A stretch of 41,642 nucleotides of DNA from a virus. The notes under the pieces were generated by a model that was not told the origin of the DNA, made no database searches, and was given only the letters and a program-made list of their open reading frames with translations. Each line of letters opens with the position of its first letter. Within the stretch, counting starts at the first letter, position 1. The stretch covers positions 1-41,642 of the IMG/VR virus record IMGVR_UViG_3300033997_000031. The stretch is one strand, 5' to 3'. Made by a program: the position numbers and the translations under genes. Shown piece by piece: positions 1 through 7,172 of the stretch.

Positions 1-2
1 AG

Positions 3-86
3 CTGGCAAAACGTTTCCCTGCTTTTGACGGTTATGCTGTAGGCGCTTACGTGGTAGAGCATACTACTAAGGTGGTTTGCTTATGA
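3..86 (+). CDS. C-terminal fragment of an early protein cut by the window edge
   Basis: An open frame enters from the left edge and ends at TGA 84-86, giving 27 residues that include FPAFDGYAVGAYVVEH. It overlaps the next start codon (ATG at 83), the stop-start arrangement seen throughout this early cluster, which supports its being a real gene end. No start codon is visible inside the window. The short gene start at 41564 lies in the same frame if the two ends of the window are joined, so this may be the other half of that gene. Function is unknown. Confidence 0.45.
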   Translation: MAKRFPAFDGYAVGAYVVEHTTKVVCL

Positions 87-211
87 TTATCAAGTGTACT
101 TTTGAACAAGTTCCTGCGCTATGTGCCGGGTTAGTTAAGCAAGGCGTTGAGTTTACATGCGCTGAAACTTCAGGTGATTTCTGGTTAATAACCCTGACGG
201 GAGGTTACTGA
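83..211 (+). CDS. Small early protein, 42 aa
   Basis: ATG at 83 overlaps the preceding stop and has a purine-rich ribosome site (AAGGTGG, 69-75) upstream. The 42-residue product starts MIIKCTFEQVPAL and ends DFWLITLTGGY. Short proteins with this FEQ...VPAL...WLITL pattern are, from memory, common in early regions of enterobacterial phages, but no function is known to me. It is followed two bases later by the next gene, so it is part of a tight early operon. Confidence 0.6.
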   Translation: MIIKCTFEQVPALCAGLVKQGVEFTCAETSGDFWLITLTGGY

Positions 212-212
212 T

Positions 213-476
213 ATGACATTCGCACCAACCACTGCTTACATAGTGGACGTAACTACAGCGGATAAACTGGACCTGATGGATGCGCTTATTGTGGTGGAGG
301 GTATCCTAACCGTGTGTGATGGTGGCGTTTACCGTGAGGACAACGCTTACAGCCAAGTACACATCGAGGCACTAAATGCTGTGTGGTCGCTGGCGCAACT
401 GGATGAGTTGCTGTACAGCTTAAACTATGACGTGGTGGGTATTGTTGTGCAGGAGGGTGTACATAATGAAGCGTAA
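213..476 (+). CDS. Hypothetical early protein, 87 aa
   Basis: The gene begins two bases after the previous stop, with GGGAGG just upstream, and overlaps the next start by 11 bases. The product is acidic and fairly hydrophobic and has no motif I recognise. It contains no cysteine cluster, signal peptide or clear membrane span. Position in the early block suggests host take-over or an accessory role, which is inference only. Confidence 0.65.
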   Translation: MTFAPTTAYIVDVTTADKLDLMDALIVVEGILTVCDGGVYREDNAYSQVHIEALNAVWSLAQLDELLYSLNYDVVGIVVQEGVHNEA

Positions 477-732
477 TTACAACGGCGTTACTAAAGGTAA
501 GGTAATCCCGCTCACAGAAGTAAAGCCGGGTATGGTGTTCCGTATTGTATCGGATAAATTGCTGCCTGTTGTAGGTTGGTTGTTCTGGTGCAATGGTGAC
601 GGTGTATTCTGTACAGGTTGTGAGCGCACCAAGCAAATACCTAAGCAGGGTTGGTCTGGGCACGACCACTGGAAAGACGGTACACACAATATGGCGATGG
701 TTGTTAATAGCTTTGATAAGCGTGCTATCTAA
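466..732 (+). CDS. Hypothetical early protein, 88 aa
   Basis: I chose ATG 466 over an upstream in-frame ATG at 427, because AGGAGG (451-456) is correctly spaced from 466 and the longer version would lie deep in the preceding gene. The product is basic. It has two aromatic and cysteine-containing stretches (VGWLFWCNGDGVFCTGC) with three cysteines, but no complete zinc motif. Function not recognised. Confidence 0.65.
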   Translation: MKRNYNGVTKGKVIPLTEVKPGMVFRIVSDKLLPVVGWLFWCNGDGVFCTGCERTKQIPKQGWSGHDHWKDGTHNMAMVVNSFDKRAI

Positions 733-742
733 TACCAGTAAT

Positions 743-782
743 TAACTAGATGGCTTTCAAGTAGAGCCATCCGTGATAGTTA
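743..782 (+). other. Two-part hairpin between early genes (possible RNase III site)
   Basis: TAACTA-GATGGCT (743-755) can pair with AGCCATC (765-771) and, past a five-base bulge, TAGTTA (777-782). The 9-base loop and lack of a following T run argue against an intrinsic terminator. Bulged stems between early genes are typical RNase III processing sites in T7, so that is the working guess. Confidence 0.45.
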
Positions 783-804
783 CCCTATAGCAAAGGAGCT
801 GAGT

Positions 805-1197
805 ATGTCTTATGTAGAATCAACTGTGGATTTAGGTGCTGATGTTATCGACGTGCGGGATATCATTAGCCGAGTACAAGAGCTGCGCGATGAGCGGGAT
901 TCCGAGGAGGAATTGCCTGATGATGACGCTGCTGAATTGGATATGCTCGAAGGTATCCTGTCTGAGCTTGCTGGTTGTGGTGGCGATGAGGAATTTGACG
1001 GGGACTGGTATCCTGTGACGTTGGTATGTGCTGAGTACTTCCAAGAGTACGCCCAGAACCTAGCTGAAGAGTGCGGGTTAGTAGATACCAGTACAAGCTG
1101 GCCTATGAACTGCATCGACTGGGAACAAGCGGCACGTGAACTACAGATGGATTACAGCCACATCCTAATCCATGGCTTTACGTACTGGTATCGTTGA
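805..1197 (+). CDS. Acidic early protein, 130 aa, possible antirestriction (ArdA-like) type
   Basis: AAGGAG at 792-797 sits correctly before ATG 805. The N-terminal half is extremely acidic (ESTVDLGADVIDVRDI, then repeated D/E runs). The C-terminal part carries DWYPVTLV, YFQEYAQNLAEECG, WPMNCIDWEQAARELQ and a final TYWYR. That C-terminal pattern is shared by a family of small phage and plasmid proteins often labelled antirestriction or ArdA-like. The acidic charge fits DNA mimicry, but ArdA activity is only an inference. It could equally be an unrelated acidic host-interaction protein. Confidence 0.6.
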   Translation: MSYVESTVDLGADVIDVRDIISRVQELRDERDSEEELPDDDAAELDMLEGILSELAGCGGDEEFDGDWYPVTLVCAEYFQEYAQNLAEECGLVDTSTSWPMNCIDWEQAARELQMDYSHILIHGFTYWYR

Positions 1198-1225
1198 GGC
1201 TGCACTCGCAGCTAAGGATTAATGT

Positions 1226-1630
1226 GTGTACCTGATGTATTACTCAGAAGATGGGCGGCTTATTACCGATGAGCCGCTACCTAGTACAGTTAAGGTTATG
1301 ACTCTACCGGAGTTCGTGCAACGTGCGAATTCCTTTGGGCGTTTGCGTGGTGCTAAGTACTGGGAACTGCACTGCGATGGACTGCGTATTATTAGTAAAC
1401 AGGAGATACCACTTATGCCCGCTCTATTGGATGCTGGTATGTACAACGTCGTAGCTCACGGTCGGTTCCGTGGTACAGGTCAACCACAGCAGATACCACG
1501 CCGTACATATATGCCCGCTGAGATGGCCGCACCTTACGGTATTGTAGAGTCAGACCTATATGAACTGGAACAGCGTGTAACTGCTATGTACCGCGACGAA
1601 ATCAAGGATGCACAAGATGAGAATCCATAA
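1226..1630 (+). CDS. Hypothetical early protein, 134 aa, GTG start
   Basis: The GTG at 1226 has AAGGA (1214-1218) at a normal distance. An in-frame ATG at 1235 would be too far from it, so GTG is preferred. The product starts with an aromatic stretch (YLMYYSEDG) and has a charged tail; no domain is recognised. Its 3' end overlaps the next small gene by 14 bases. Confidence 0.65.
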   Translation: MYLMYYSEDGRLITDEPLPSTVKVMTLPEFVQRANSFGRLRGAKYWELHCDGLRIISKQEIPLMPALLDAGMYNVVAHGRFRGTGQPQQIPRRTYMPAEMAAPYGIVESDLYELEQRVTAMYRDEIKDAQDENP

Positions 1631-1772
1631 AGAGGCAACGCAGCTTAGAATACAGCGCCGCAAGGAAGCTGAAGAGGCGTTAGAGCAACAGCGTCGAGAT
1701 GCAGCGCAGAAGCTCGGTATTAGTTACGAGTCCTATATGGCTCGTTTTATCCATCTGAAAGCAGGGTATTGA
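1617..1772 (+). CDS. Small basic helical protein, 51 aa
   Basis: ATG 1617 lies within the end of the previous gene and has AAGGA at 1604-1608. The product is mostly a charged helix rich in R, E, Q and A (QRRKEAEEALEQQRRDAAQK), probably a short coiled coil, ending FIHLKAGY. The start of the next gene is two bases past its stop. No function is recognised. Confidence 0.6.
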   Translation: MRIHKEATQLRIQRRKEAEEALEQQRRDAAQKLGISYESYMARFIHLKAGY

Positions 1773-1773
1773 T

Positions 1774-2364
1774 ATGACTGCACAAGTTAAATATAAACTC
1801 GGGGAACGTGAAGCTAACGGGCTGTGCCGTGTTATTGCTGTGGAGGCGTTCTCCAATGTATCGGTGGGGGATGTTGGTGGGTACATAGAGTCAGAGCAAA
1901 ATCTCGCACATACTGGTAATGCTTGGGTGTACGGGGATGCTCGGGTGTACGAGGATGCTCGGGTGTCCGGAAATGCTCAGGTGTACGGGGATGCTCGGGT
2001 GTCCGGAAATGCTCAGGTGTACGGGGATGCTCGGGTGTCCGGAAATGCTCAGGTGTCCGGAAATGCTCAGGTGTGCGGAAATGCTTGGGTGTACTGGGAT
2101 GCTCGGGTGTCCGGAAATGCTCGGGTGTACGGGGATGCTTGGGTGTCCTCTGTGTGTACTGTGACACCTAAAGTAATTACAGGGTTACTGTATACCCTCA
2201 CCATAACAGACAAACACCTACGGGCAGGGTGTCAAGTTCATACCTACCAAGAGTGGCGTACTAAAACAGAGCGCGAGGTACTAGCTATGGACGGTAAAGC
2301 TGCATTGGTGTTCTACAAGGAAACACTCATCCCACTAATGGATGTTCTTAAGTTGGGGGTTTAG
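1774..2364 (+). CDS. Hexapeptide-repeat beta-helix protein, 196 aa (YdcK-like)
   Basis: After an N-terminal lead (KYKLGEREANGLCRVIAVEAF, then GGYIESEQNLAHTGNAWVY), residues 48-125 are thirteen six-residue repeats of the type GNA-x-V-x / GDARV-x. Such repeats fold as a left-handed parallel beta-helix. The C-terminal part (GLLYTLTITDKHLRAGCQVH, then EW) is the conserved tail of this phage family, which resembles E. coli YdcK at the N-terminus. Function is unknown; proposals include binding or scaffold roles. The DNA repeats are nearly exact, so copy number may change in frame. Confidence 0.75.
   Translation: MTAQVKYKLGEREANGLCRVIAVEAFSNVSVGDVGGYIESEQNLAHTGNAWVYGDARVYEDARVSGNAQVYGDARVSGNAQVYGDARVSGNAQVSGNAQVCGNAWVYWDARVSGNARVYGDAWVSSVCTVTPKVITGLLYTLTITDKHLRAGCQVHTYQEWRTKTEREVLAMDGKAALVFYKETLIPLMDVLKLGV
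1915..2148 (+). repeat. Tandem 18-bp coding repeats (13 units)
   Basis: Thirteen imperfect copies of an 18-bp unit (of the type GGGTGTACGGGGATGCTC) encode the hexapeptides of the beta-helix protein. Several adjacent pairs form a near-exact 36-bp higher-order unit that alternates ACGGGG and CCGGAA variants. As 18 is a multiple of three and the unit has no stop in several frames, long false reading frames appear on both strands here. Confidence 0.9.
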
Positions 2365-2365
2365 T

Positions 2366-2686
2366 ATGTTCGATTTACTGGATTTATACATATGGATAAC
2401 TTGGGTTTGTGTAGGGTGTGTTATTGGTATCTACTTTGGGTACTGGCTGCGCAAACGGGACGAGGCTGACGGTGTGGTGTCAGCCTTAAAGACTGCATTA
2501 GATGAACGGCGTGTACCCGAAGCATTACGTCAGCAGGTGCTGGTTAGTTCCCCTATCACACAAATACTAACGTTGGCACATTGGAAACTGAAGCATAGTT
2601 CACGACATACACAAACAGTTAAACCAGAGGATTACAAACGCTGCCGTAGTATAGCCTCTAGGATAATGCTTATTAAGCCGTTGTAG
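2366..2686 (+). CDS. Small membrane protein, 106 aa
   Basis: ATG 2366 directly follows the previous TAG. An in-frame ATG at 2342 inside the previous gene is less likely. Residues about 2-27 form a clear hydrophobic span (FDLLDLYIWITWVCVGCVIG, then IYFGYW) followed by a positive RKR stop-transfer. The remaining 75 residues are polar and basic and should face the cytoplasm. No catalytic motif is visible. An early inner-membrane protein of unknown role. Confidence 0.65.
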   Translation: MFDLLDLYIWITWVCVGCVIGIYFGYWLRKRDEADGVVSALKTALDERRVPEALRQQVLVSSPITQILTLAHWKLKHSSRHTQTVKPEDYKRCRSIASRIMLIKPL

Positions 2687-2751
2687 TAACATGTGGTAAC
2701 TTCGTTTAGTGAGCCCCGTAATATGCCCAGATATAACAACAGGACTGGACT

Positions 2752-3177
2752 ATGACAGACCGAATTAATCCTAAGAGTACGAGAGTTTGGCCCGGACTAG
2801 AGAACGCTGTCCGAGCTATCCTTTGGGGCAGCGTTGCAGGGGATGCTTATCCTGTGCAGTTCTGGAATCCGCAGGATAAAGAGAAGAATGTACCTTTAGT
2901 AGTAGCGAACGGTATCAACCGCCTAGTGCATGTAGGGTACTACAACCACGGTACAGGGCAGCTAGAACCGCTTGGGCCGAAGCAAGTTACACGGTCTGCA
3001 CTTGCAGGCTGTAAATACTCGGACTTCAGTCAAGCGCTTTTGAATACATCGTTCTCTGAAGTAGGAACAAAGCATGGTGTACTGGTTTGGTATGATGACG
3101 ATTACCTGACCAAGGCTTACGCACCATTAGATGCAGTGTACTACGCTGTATCTCATGTGTTACTGAATAAGAAGTAA
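2752..3177 (+). CDS. Hypothetical protein, 141 aa
   Basis: AGGA (2741-2744) precedes ATG 2752. The soluble product is rich in aromatic residues (VQFWNPQD, VGYYNHGTGQ, VLVWYDDDY) and ends in lysines. I do not recognise the family. It stands alone between two short gaps, followed by the conserved leader of the next gene. Confidence 0.65.
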   Translation: MTDRINPKSTRVWPGLENAVRAILWGSVAGDAYPVQFWNPQDKEKNVPLVVANGINRLVHVGYYNHGTGQLEPLGPKQVTRSALAGCKYSDFSQALLNTSFSEVGTKHGVLVWYDDDYLTKAYAPLDAVYYAVSHVLLNKK

Positions 3178-3189
3178 CTCTTAACTTAA

Positions 3190-3215
3190 AGTACAAACCA
3201 CAACCAAGTAAGGAA
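3190..3215 (+). promoter_or_regulatory. Conserved 26-nt leader, copy 1
   Basis: This segment matches 10464-10489 at 24 of 26 bases (hand alignment), including the identical core ACAACCAAGTAAGGAA. It ends with the ribosome site of the gene starting at 3221. Both downstream genes look strongly translated, judging by preferred codons, so the leader may be a translation enhancer or a processing site. Confidence 0.7.
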
Positions 3216-3220
3216 ATGTA

Positions 3221-3946
3221 ATGAAATCATCTGCTGCTGTTATTGCCTCTAAATCCAAAATGGAACAGCGTCTGGAATTCGTGAAAGCGGAACTGGCTGT
3301 AGCCCGTGAGCGTGAAGTATTCCATGACGGTCAGGTGTATACCCTCTCTCTCGGTAAGCCGGGGGAGAAGGAAGAAGTAGAGGGTGCTCTGCTGGGTCAG
3401 TTCACCAATGATAAGGGTATGCTGAAGCTGCGCTTCCAAGTAGGCTCAGGTATGGATATGCGCATCGTAGATGCCGCTCCGACCACTGTAGTGCGCACCG
3501 TTGAGCCTATCTACGATGAAGAAGGTAAGGAAATCAAGATTCGCTCTAGCGGTATCCTGATTAGCCTCATCAAGAAGATTGAAGACCGTCTGGCGAACTT
3601 CGAGCAGGACCTGCAAGATGCACTGGCCCGCGAGGCTCTGATTGTTGGTGACGTCTACACCATCAAGGTAGGTCGCGGTGAGACCCGCCGTGAAATCCAA
3701 GCCGTGTTGTATGCTCAAGAGCAGAACGAGAAGGGTACTCGTGTACGCTTCTTTGCTGGGGAAGGCTTCGGTGCTGAATTCTTCGATGGTACTCCGGCTA
3801 TGGTAGTTACTAAGGGTGTGGCTGAGGAAGACCCTGAGTTCGATGAAGCTACTGCTGATGCTGCTGAAGCAGAAAAGGAAGTTGCTGAGTTGGAGCAGGC
3901 TGCTGCTCTGGAAGCAGAAGCAGAGTCTAACGCTGCTGCTGAGTAA
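3221..3946 (+). CDS. Internally duplicated protein with acidic Ala/Glu tail, 241 aa
   Basis: Residues about 14-94 and 120-200 are two copies of one domain, shifted by about 105 residues. Matching pairs include QRL/DRL, GQVYTL/GDVYTI, NDKG-x-x-KLRF/NEKG-x-x-VRF and P-x-x-VV near each end. Each begins with a charged helix and continues into a predicted beta-rich part. The tail (residues 201-241) is almost all A and E. Codon choice (CTG, CGT, GGT) suggests high expression, and the 5' leader is shared with the gene at 10495. Family and function are unknown; a nucleic-acid or host-protein binding role would fit, but this is a guess. Confidence 0.75.
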   Translation: MKSSAAVIASKSKMEQRLEFVKAELAVAREREVFHDGQVYTLSLGKPGEKEEVEGALLGQFTNDKGMLKLRFQVGSGMDMRIVDAAPTTVVRTVEPIYDEEGKEIKIRSSGILISLIKKIEDRLANFEQDLQDALAREALIVGDVYTIKVGRGETRREIQAVLYAQEQNEKGTRVRFFAGEGFGAEFFDGTPAMVVTKGVAEEDPEFDEATADAAEAEKEVAELEQAAALEAEAESNAAAE

Positions 3947-3983
3947 TACTAAGGGAGCCTGACCCTGCAACAGGCAACCTTCA

Positions 3984-4007
3984 GTGTACTGGTTTCGGCC
4001 AGTACAC
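3984..4007 (+). other. Perfect 9-bp hairpin after the early gene block
   Basis: GTGTACTGG (3984-3992), loop TTTCGG, CCAGTACAC (3999-4007). There is no T run afterwards, so it is a weak candidate for an intrinsic terminator. An RNA-processing or transcript-stabilising structure is equally possible. Confidence 0.5.
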
Positions 4008-4008
4008 A

Positions 4009-4114
4009 ACTGTAGTAGCTAATTAATTAGACAAGGACGTATGTGACTACGGCCCTGCATACACCCAGGTAGTGGGTGCTTGTCGAATAGATTACCCATG
4101 TTAGCTACTACAGT
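4009..4114 (+). ncRNA. Candidate structured RNA with three-way junction and possible pseudoknot
   Basis: A perfect 14-bp helix closes the element: ACTGTAGTAGCTAA (4009-4022) with TTAGCTACTACAGT (4101-4114). Inside it, GACAAG (4030-4035) pairs with CTTGTC (4079-4084) and encloses two hairpins: GTATG/CATAC (4039-4043/4058-4062) and ACCCA/TGGGT (4063-4067/4073-4077). The loop of the last hairpin (GGTA, 4068-4071) can also pair with TACC at 4093-4096, forming a pseudoknot. No open frame covers the segment. It is not a tRNA. Structure is inferred from complementarity only. Confidence 0.5.
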
Positions 4115-4217
4115 TATGTCTGCTGAAGGACACAACAACCTAACCTTACTTAATTAACTTCACTAGGTACTGCTTAGGCTTGCTCTTTGAATAGCTTATA
4201 CACAAACACGTAATTGG

Positions 4218-4339
4218 TAGCCTTATGGATAAGGCTATCTAGTACATGGCTACGCAACCTAACATTAACAATCATCCCGAATCAAAACGGAACACAGTTA
4301 TACGTTATTTTGAGTTCAACGTAACCATGTACTAGATAG
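4218..4339 (+). promoter_or_regulatory. Structured 5' leader of the homing endonuclease gene
   Basis: A perfect hairpin TAGCCTTA-TGGA-TAAGGCTA (4218-4237) abuts a 15-bp inverted repeat, CTATCTAGTACATGG (4235-4249) with CCATGTACTAGATAG (4325-4339). An inner stem TACGTT/AACGTA lies between its arms. Hairpin and long stem share three bases (4235-4237), so they partly compete. The long stem ends just before the ribosome site (AGGAG, 4343-4347). Upstream, TTAGGC (about 4170) and TATACA, 17 bases apart, are a weak sigma70 candidate. Confidence 0.45.
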
Positions 4340-4352
4340 AACAGGAGAGTTT

Positions 4353-5069
4353 ATGTTGCAGAGTACAATACACAGTGTGGACTTGCAGATGTTATCTGCA
4401 TATGAGTTCAATAAGTTACCCGCCCGAGTGCGTACAGAGTTATTGGCGAGTGGTAAGTTGGGTGTTGCGGTACGGCGGCGTAGTCGGCTGGTGAGTGGTG
4501 TGGGTACAAACGATGCTGGGTATTCTGTATCAGCTTACTTACAAGGCATCTTGGTTATGTGTCCTGCATATACTGCATGGCAACATATGCTAACACGTTG
4601 CTACTCCGGTAAGTACCATAAGCAATATCCTACATATATTGGATGTTCCGTGTGCGTTGAGTGGTTGTCATTTACAACCTTTAGGCTCTGGTGGTTGGCA
4701 AACCACGTCGACGGGTGGGAACTGGATAAGGATTTGTTGGTAGTTGGTAACATGGTGTATAGTCCACAGACCTGTGTATTTGTACCTAAATGGCTGAATA
4801 GTTTTACAACTAATAGTAAATCCATTAGAGGTGCTCTGCCAATAGGAGTCCGTTTACATTCACGTAGTAAGGTTAATCCCTACCACGCTCAGTGTAGTAA
4901 TGGTTCTGGTTCCCAGATACATCTGGGTTGTTACCCAACACCAGAAGCAGCACATGCCGCTTGGCTAAAGTATAAACTTGGTATGGTGGATTCTATGCAG
5001 ACACAACTCGAAGGTATCCTTCCCGGACTCACTGAGAAGGTGCGCACAAAGATTATGTCTTTGAGGTAG
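4353..5069 (+). CDS. HNH-type homing endonuclease with AP2-like C-terminal domain, 238 aa
   Basis: The middle of the protein shows the usual phage pattern of this group: a W-x-x-M-x-x-RCY helix (YTAWQHMLTRCYSG), then P-x-Y-x-G followed by V-x-EWLSF, then WELDKDLLVVGN, YSPQTCVFVP and a helix ending LNSF. The C-terminal region (PYHAQCSNGSGSQIHLGCYP, TPEAAHAAWLKYK) resembles the AP2/ERF-like DNA-binding unit found in phage HNH enzymes. Such genes are selfish and cut related genomes lacking them. It stands free between early and replication genes. AGGAG lies before ATG 4353. An intron association was considered but no interrupted gene is visible. Confidence 0.75.
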   Translation: MLQSTIHSVDLQMLSAYEFNKLPARVRTELLASGKLGVAVRRRSRLVSGVGTNDAGYSVSAYLQGILVMCPAYTAWQHMLTRCYSGKYHKQYPTYIGCSVCVEWLSFTTFRLWWLANHVDGWELDKDLLVVGNMVYSPQTCVFVPKWLNSFTTNSKSIRGALPIGVRLHSRSKVNPYHAQCSNGSGSQIHLGCYPTPEAAHAAWLKYKLGMVDSMQTQLEGILPGLTEKVRTKIMSLR

Positions 5070-5074
5070 ATACC

Positions 5075-5875
5075 ATGCTGCATACTGATGAATGGTTAAA
5101 GGATGCCAAGCGGCTACCAATAGGCCGTTCGGCTCGTGTGTATCATGGGTCGGAGTGTCGTCCTAATCTAGTTGTAAAGAATCTCCCAGACCGCTATACG
5201 GCGTATTGTCATAGATGTCATGAAGGTGGGGTTGTTATTAAGGATTATGTGCGGACAGCTTCTACATACAGTGCCGTACAGGATAACTCAATAACACCAC
5301 CGCATGACGCTGTACCATTATTCCTACGCGGGGTGCCTAATCCTAAAATTCCGTGGCAGAAGTTAGTCGCGTTCTTGCATAGTAAGTCTATGTCCGTGGA
5401 TTACTTAAAGGGTTACAACCCCAAGTACTCCGCTAGTGCAGAGAGATTACTACTTGATATGCCTGACCAGACAGTAGGGCGTTCCTTGCGCTCGGCGTCT
5501 ACAGCTAAATGGTTAACGTACCGTTCAGCCGTGTCTTACGTTAGAGCGAGCGCCTTAGCCGTTGAGGGTCGTAGGTTATTCGTCACAGAGGATTGTTTCT
5601 CTGCTATTAAAGCAGCGCATTCATTACCTCAGACGTTTGTACCTACGGCCCTCATGGGCACGGTGGCTTATAATGATTTCCTGAGATTAGCTTTAAGTTC
5701 TGCTGGTGTTGTGCTTTGTCTTGATAATGACAATGCAGGATTATCAGCAGCGCCTAAGATACAACGCGCACTCCGGCTACTAGATGTACCGTGTAAGACT
5801 GTGTACCCTAGTGCCGGAGCTGACCCTAAGAACGAACCGCTAGAGTGGTTTCGTAATGTAGTGGAGAGCGACTAA
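5075..5875 (+). CDS. DNA primase, 266 aa (separate from helicase)
   Basis: The protein makes RNA primers for the lagging strand. The N-terminus has a zinc-type cluster (H24, C28, then C45-H-R-C48), followed by a linker. The TOPRIM catalytic core has E172 in LFVTEDCFSA and the D217-N-D219-N-A-G motif in VLCLDNDNAG, which bind metal. In T7 the primase is fused to the helicase. Here the frame stops with TAA at 5873-5875 and the helicase starts at the very next base. That split is the phiKMV-like arrangement. Length fits the split family. Confidence 0.88.
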   Translation: MLHTDEWLKDAKRLPIGRSARVYHGSECRPNLVVKNLPDRYTAYCHRCHEGGVVIKDYVRTASTYSAVQDNSITPPHDAVPLFLRGVPNPKIPWQKLVAFLHSKSMSVDYLKGYNPKYSASAERLLLDMPDQTVGRSLRSASTAKWLTYRSAVSYVRASALAVEGRRLFVTEDCFSAIKAAHSLPQTFVPTALMGTVAYNDFLRLALSSAGVVLCLDNDNAGLSAAPKIQRALRLLDVPCKTVYPSAGADPKNEPLEWFRNVVESD

Positions 5876-7165
5876 TTGGACTTAACACTTCTACAGGCTT
5901 TATCCCACCGGGATAGATATAAAGCCTTAAAGAATGCCGTACCGAATGACATGTTTGACAGTAGTACTGTTGGGCTGTTGAATTGGTATGGCATTTTTTT
6001 CGACTCCTATCCAGATAGGGAACAGGTAGACCCTGATGCTTTATTTACACTCATGAAGCTCAGGGCGAACTTAGATGCAGACCAAGCCGCTGTGACGGGT
6101 AAGGTTATTGACCAGCTCAAGAAGCCAGTAGCTAAAGACCTTATACAAGGTTTGGTGTCTCAGCTTGAAGAGGTGGCCTATGTGGGCAAGGTTGGTAGTC
6201 TCCTAGCGAAGTACAACAACGGAGAGGATGTAGACGTTACCTTTGAGCTTCAGCAACTCACTGCTGAGACTCGTAGGCGTATGCAGACTGTTGGTGCTGC
6301 GCAATGGGCCAGTGCTGACGTACTGGAGTACATCGAGAAGACTGAGGATGAATCAGGCTTTAAGCTATGGTTCCTGCCTGCACTTGCAAGCAGTCTCAGG
6401 GGCTTACGTCCGGGAGATAACATTGCATTAGCTGCACCTACCGATAAGGGTAAGACTTCCTTCCTGATGAACATGGCTGCGGATATAGCGCACCAAGCAA
6501 AGGATACCATCCTGTACAAGGATAGACCTTTGCTATTCTTGGTGAACGAGGGACAAGCTGAAGTACTTACCCCGCGGATGTACCAGACTGTTGCTCGGGT
6601 GAACCGTACAAAACTCAAGGAGCTGGCCGTTAGCGGTGAGTTATATGACTTGTACATTAAGCACGTTGGTAGGCGTGATGCTATACGTTTTGTGAACGTG
6701 CACGGTCAGAGTATAGCACAGATAGCTCGTATCATTGAGGCGCACAATCCGTACTGTGTAATCACTGATATGACGGGACGTATACGCGCTACTGGTAATA
6801 CTGCTGGTATGAACGATATATCCCAGTTGGAATCCGTGTGGAACAGTATGCGGGAAATGGCTGCTATATATGACTTTCTACATATAGGTACTGTACAGGT
6901 ATCTGCGGAAGGGTTCGATATGTTGTATCCTCCGCTGTCCGCTATGCAGAACAGTAAGACAGGTATACAGACTACTCTGGACTTGGCTTTGTTCATGGGG
7001 GCTATTAATTCTGAGAACATGGAATTTATCCGTGGTATATCCAGCCCCAAGAATAAATGTGCTAGTACCGGAGTGAAAGGTAAGAATCAATTTGAAGTCC
7101 TGTTTGACCCTGAGATTAACATGTGGTCCGAAATGAACCCAACGTCAGTACCACCAACTAGATGA
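5876..7165 (+). CDS. Replicative DNA helicase (DnaB-like), 429 aa, TTG start
   Basis: This is the hexameric 5'-3' helicase of the replication fork. Walker A is APTDKGKTS (residues 187-195), with VNEGQAE and NPYCVITDMTGRI following as the H1a and Walker B type regions. QVSAEG near the end is the sensor-type strand. The TTG at 5876 directly follows the primase TAA, with GGAGAG (5862-5867) upstream. The reading MDLTLLQALSHRDRY matches the usual N-terminus of split helicases, while the first in-frame ATG would cut into it. Translation is probably coupled to the primase. Confidence 0.88.
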   Translation: MDLTLLQALSHRDRYKALKNAVPNDMFDSSTVGLLNWYGIFFDSYPDREQVDPDALFTLMKLRANLDADQAAVTGKVIDQLKKPVAKDLIQGLVSQLEEVAYVGKVGSLLAKYNNGEDVDVTFELQQLTAETRRRMQTVGAAQWASADVLEYIEKTEDESGFKLWFLPALASSLRGLRPGDNIALAAPTDKGKTSFLMNMAADIAHQAKDTILYKDRPLLFLVNEGQAEVLTPRMYQTVARVNRTKLKELAVSGELYDLYIKHVGRRDAIRFVNVHGQSIAQIARIIEAHNPYCVITDMTGRIRATGNTAGMNDISQLESVWNSMREMAAIYDFLHIGTVQVSAEGFDMLYPPLSAMQNSKTGIQTTLDLALFMGAINSENMEFIRGISSPKNKCASTGVKGKNQFEVLFDPEINMWSEMNPTSVPPTR

Positions 7166-7172
7166 GGTACGT

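Noticed and set aside
1915-2148. CRISPR-like array
   Set aside because: The repeats are contiguous, coding, and have no unique spacers.
1832-2171. Open frames in other phases and on the minus strand across the 18-bp repeats
   Set aside because: They arise because the repeat unit lacks stops in several phases; only the 1774 frame has flanking non-repeat conserved parts.
4030-4097. tRNA-like fold in the structured region
   Set aside because: No acceptor stem of 7 bp, no T-loop consensus or CCA; the helices fit a different architecture.
4009-4339. Group I intron carrying the HNH endonuclease
   Set aside because: No gene is interrupted on either side: the upstream gene has its own stop at 3946 and the primase is complete; no core P7/P3 elements could be identified by eye.
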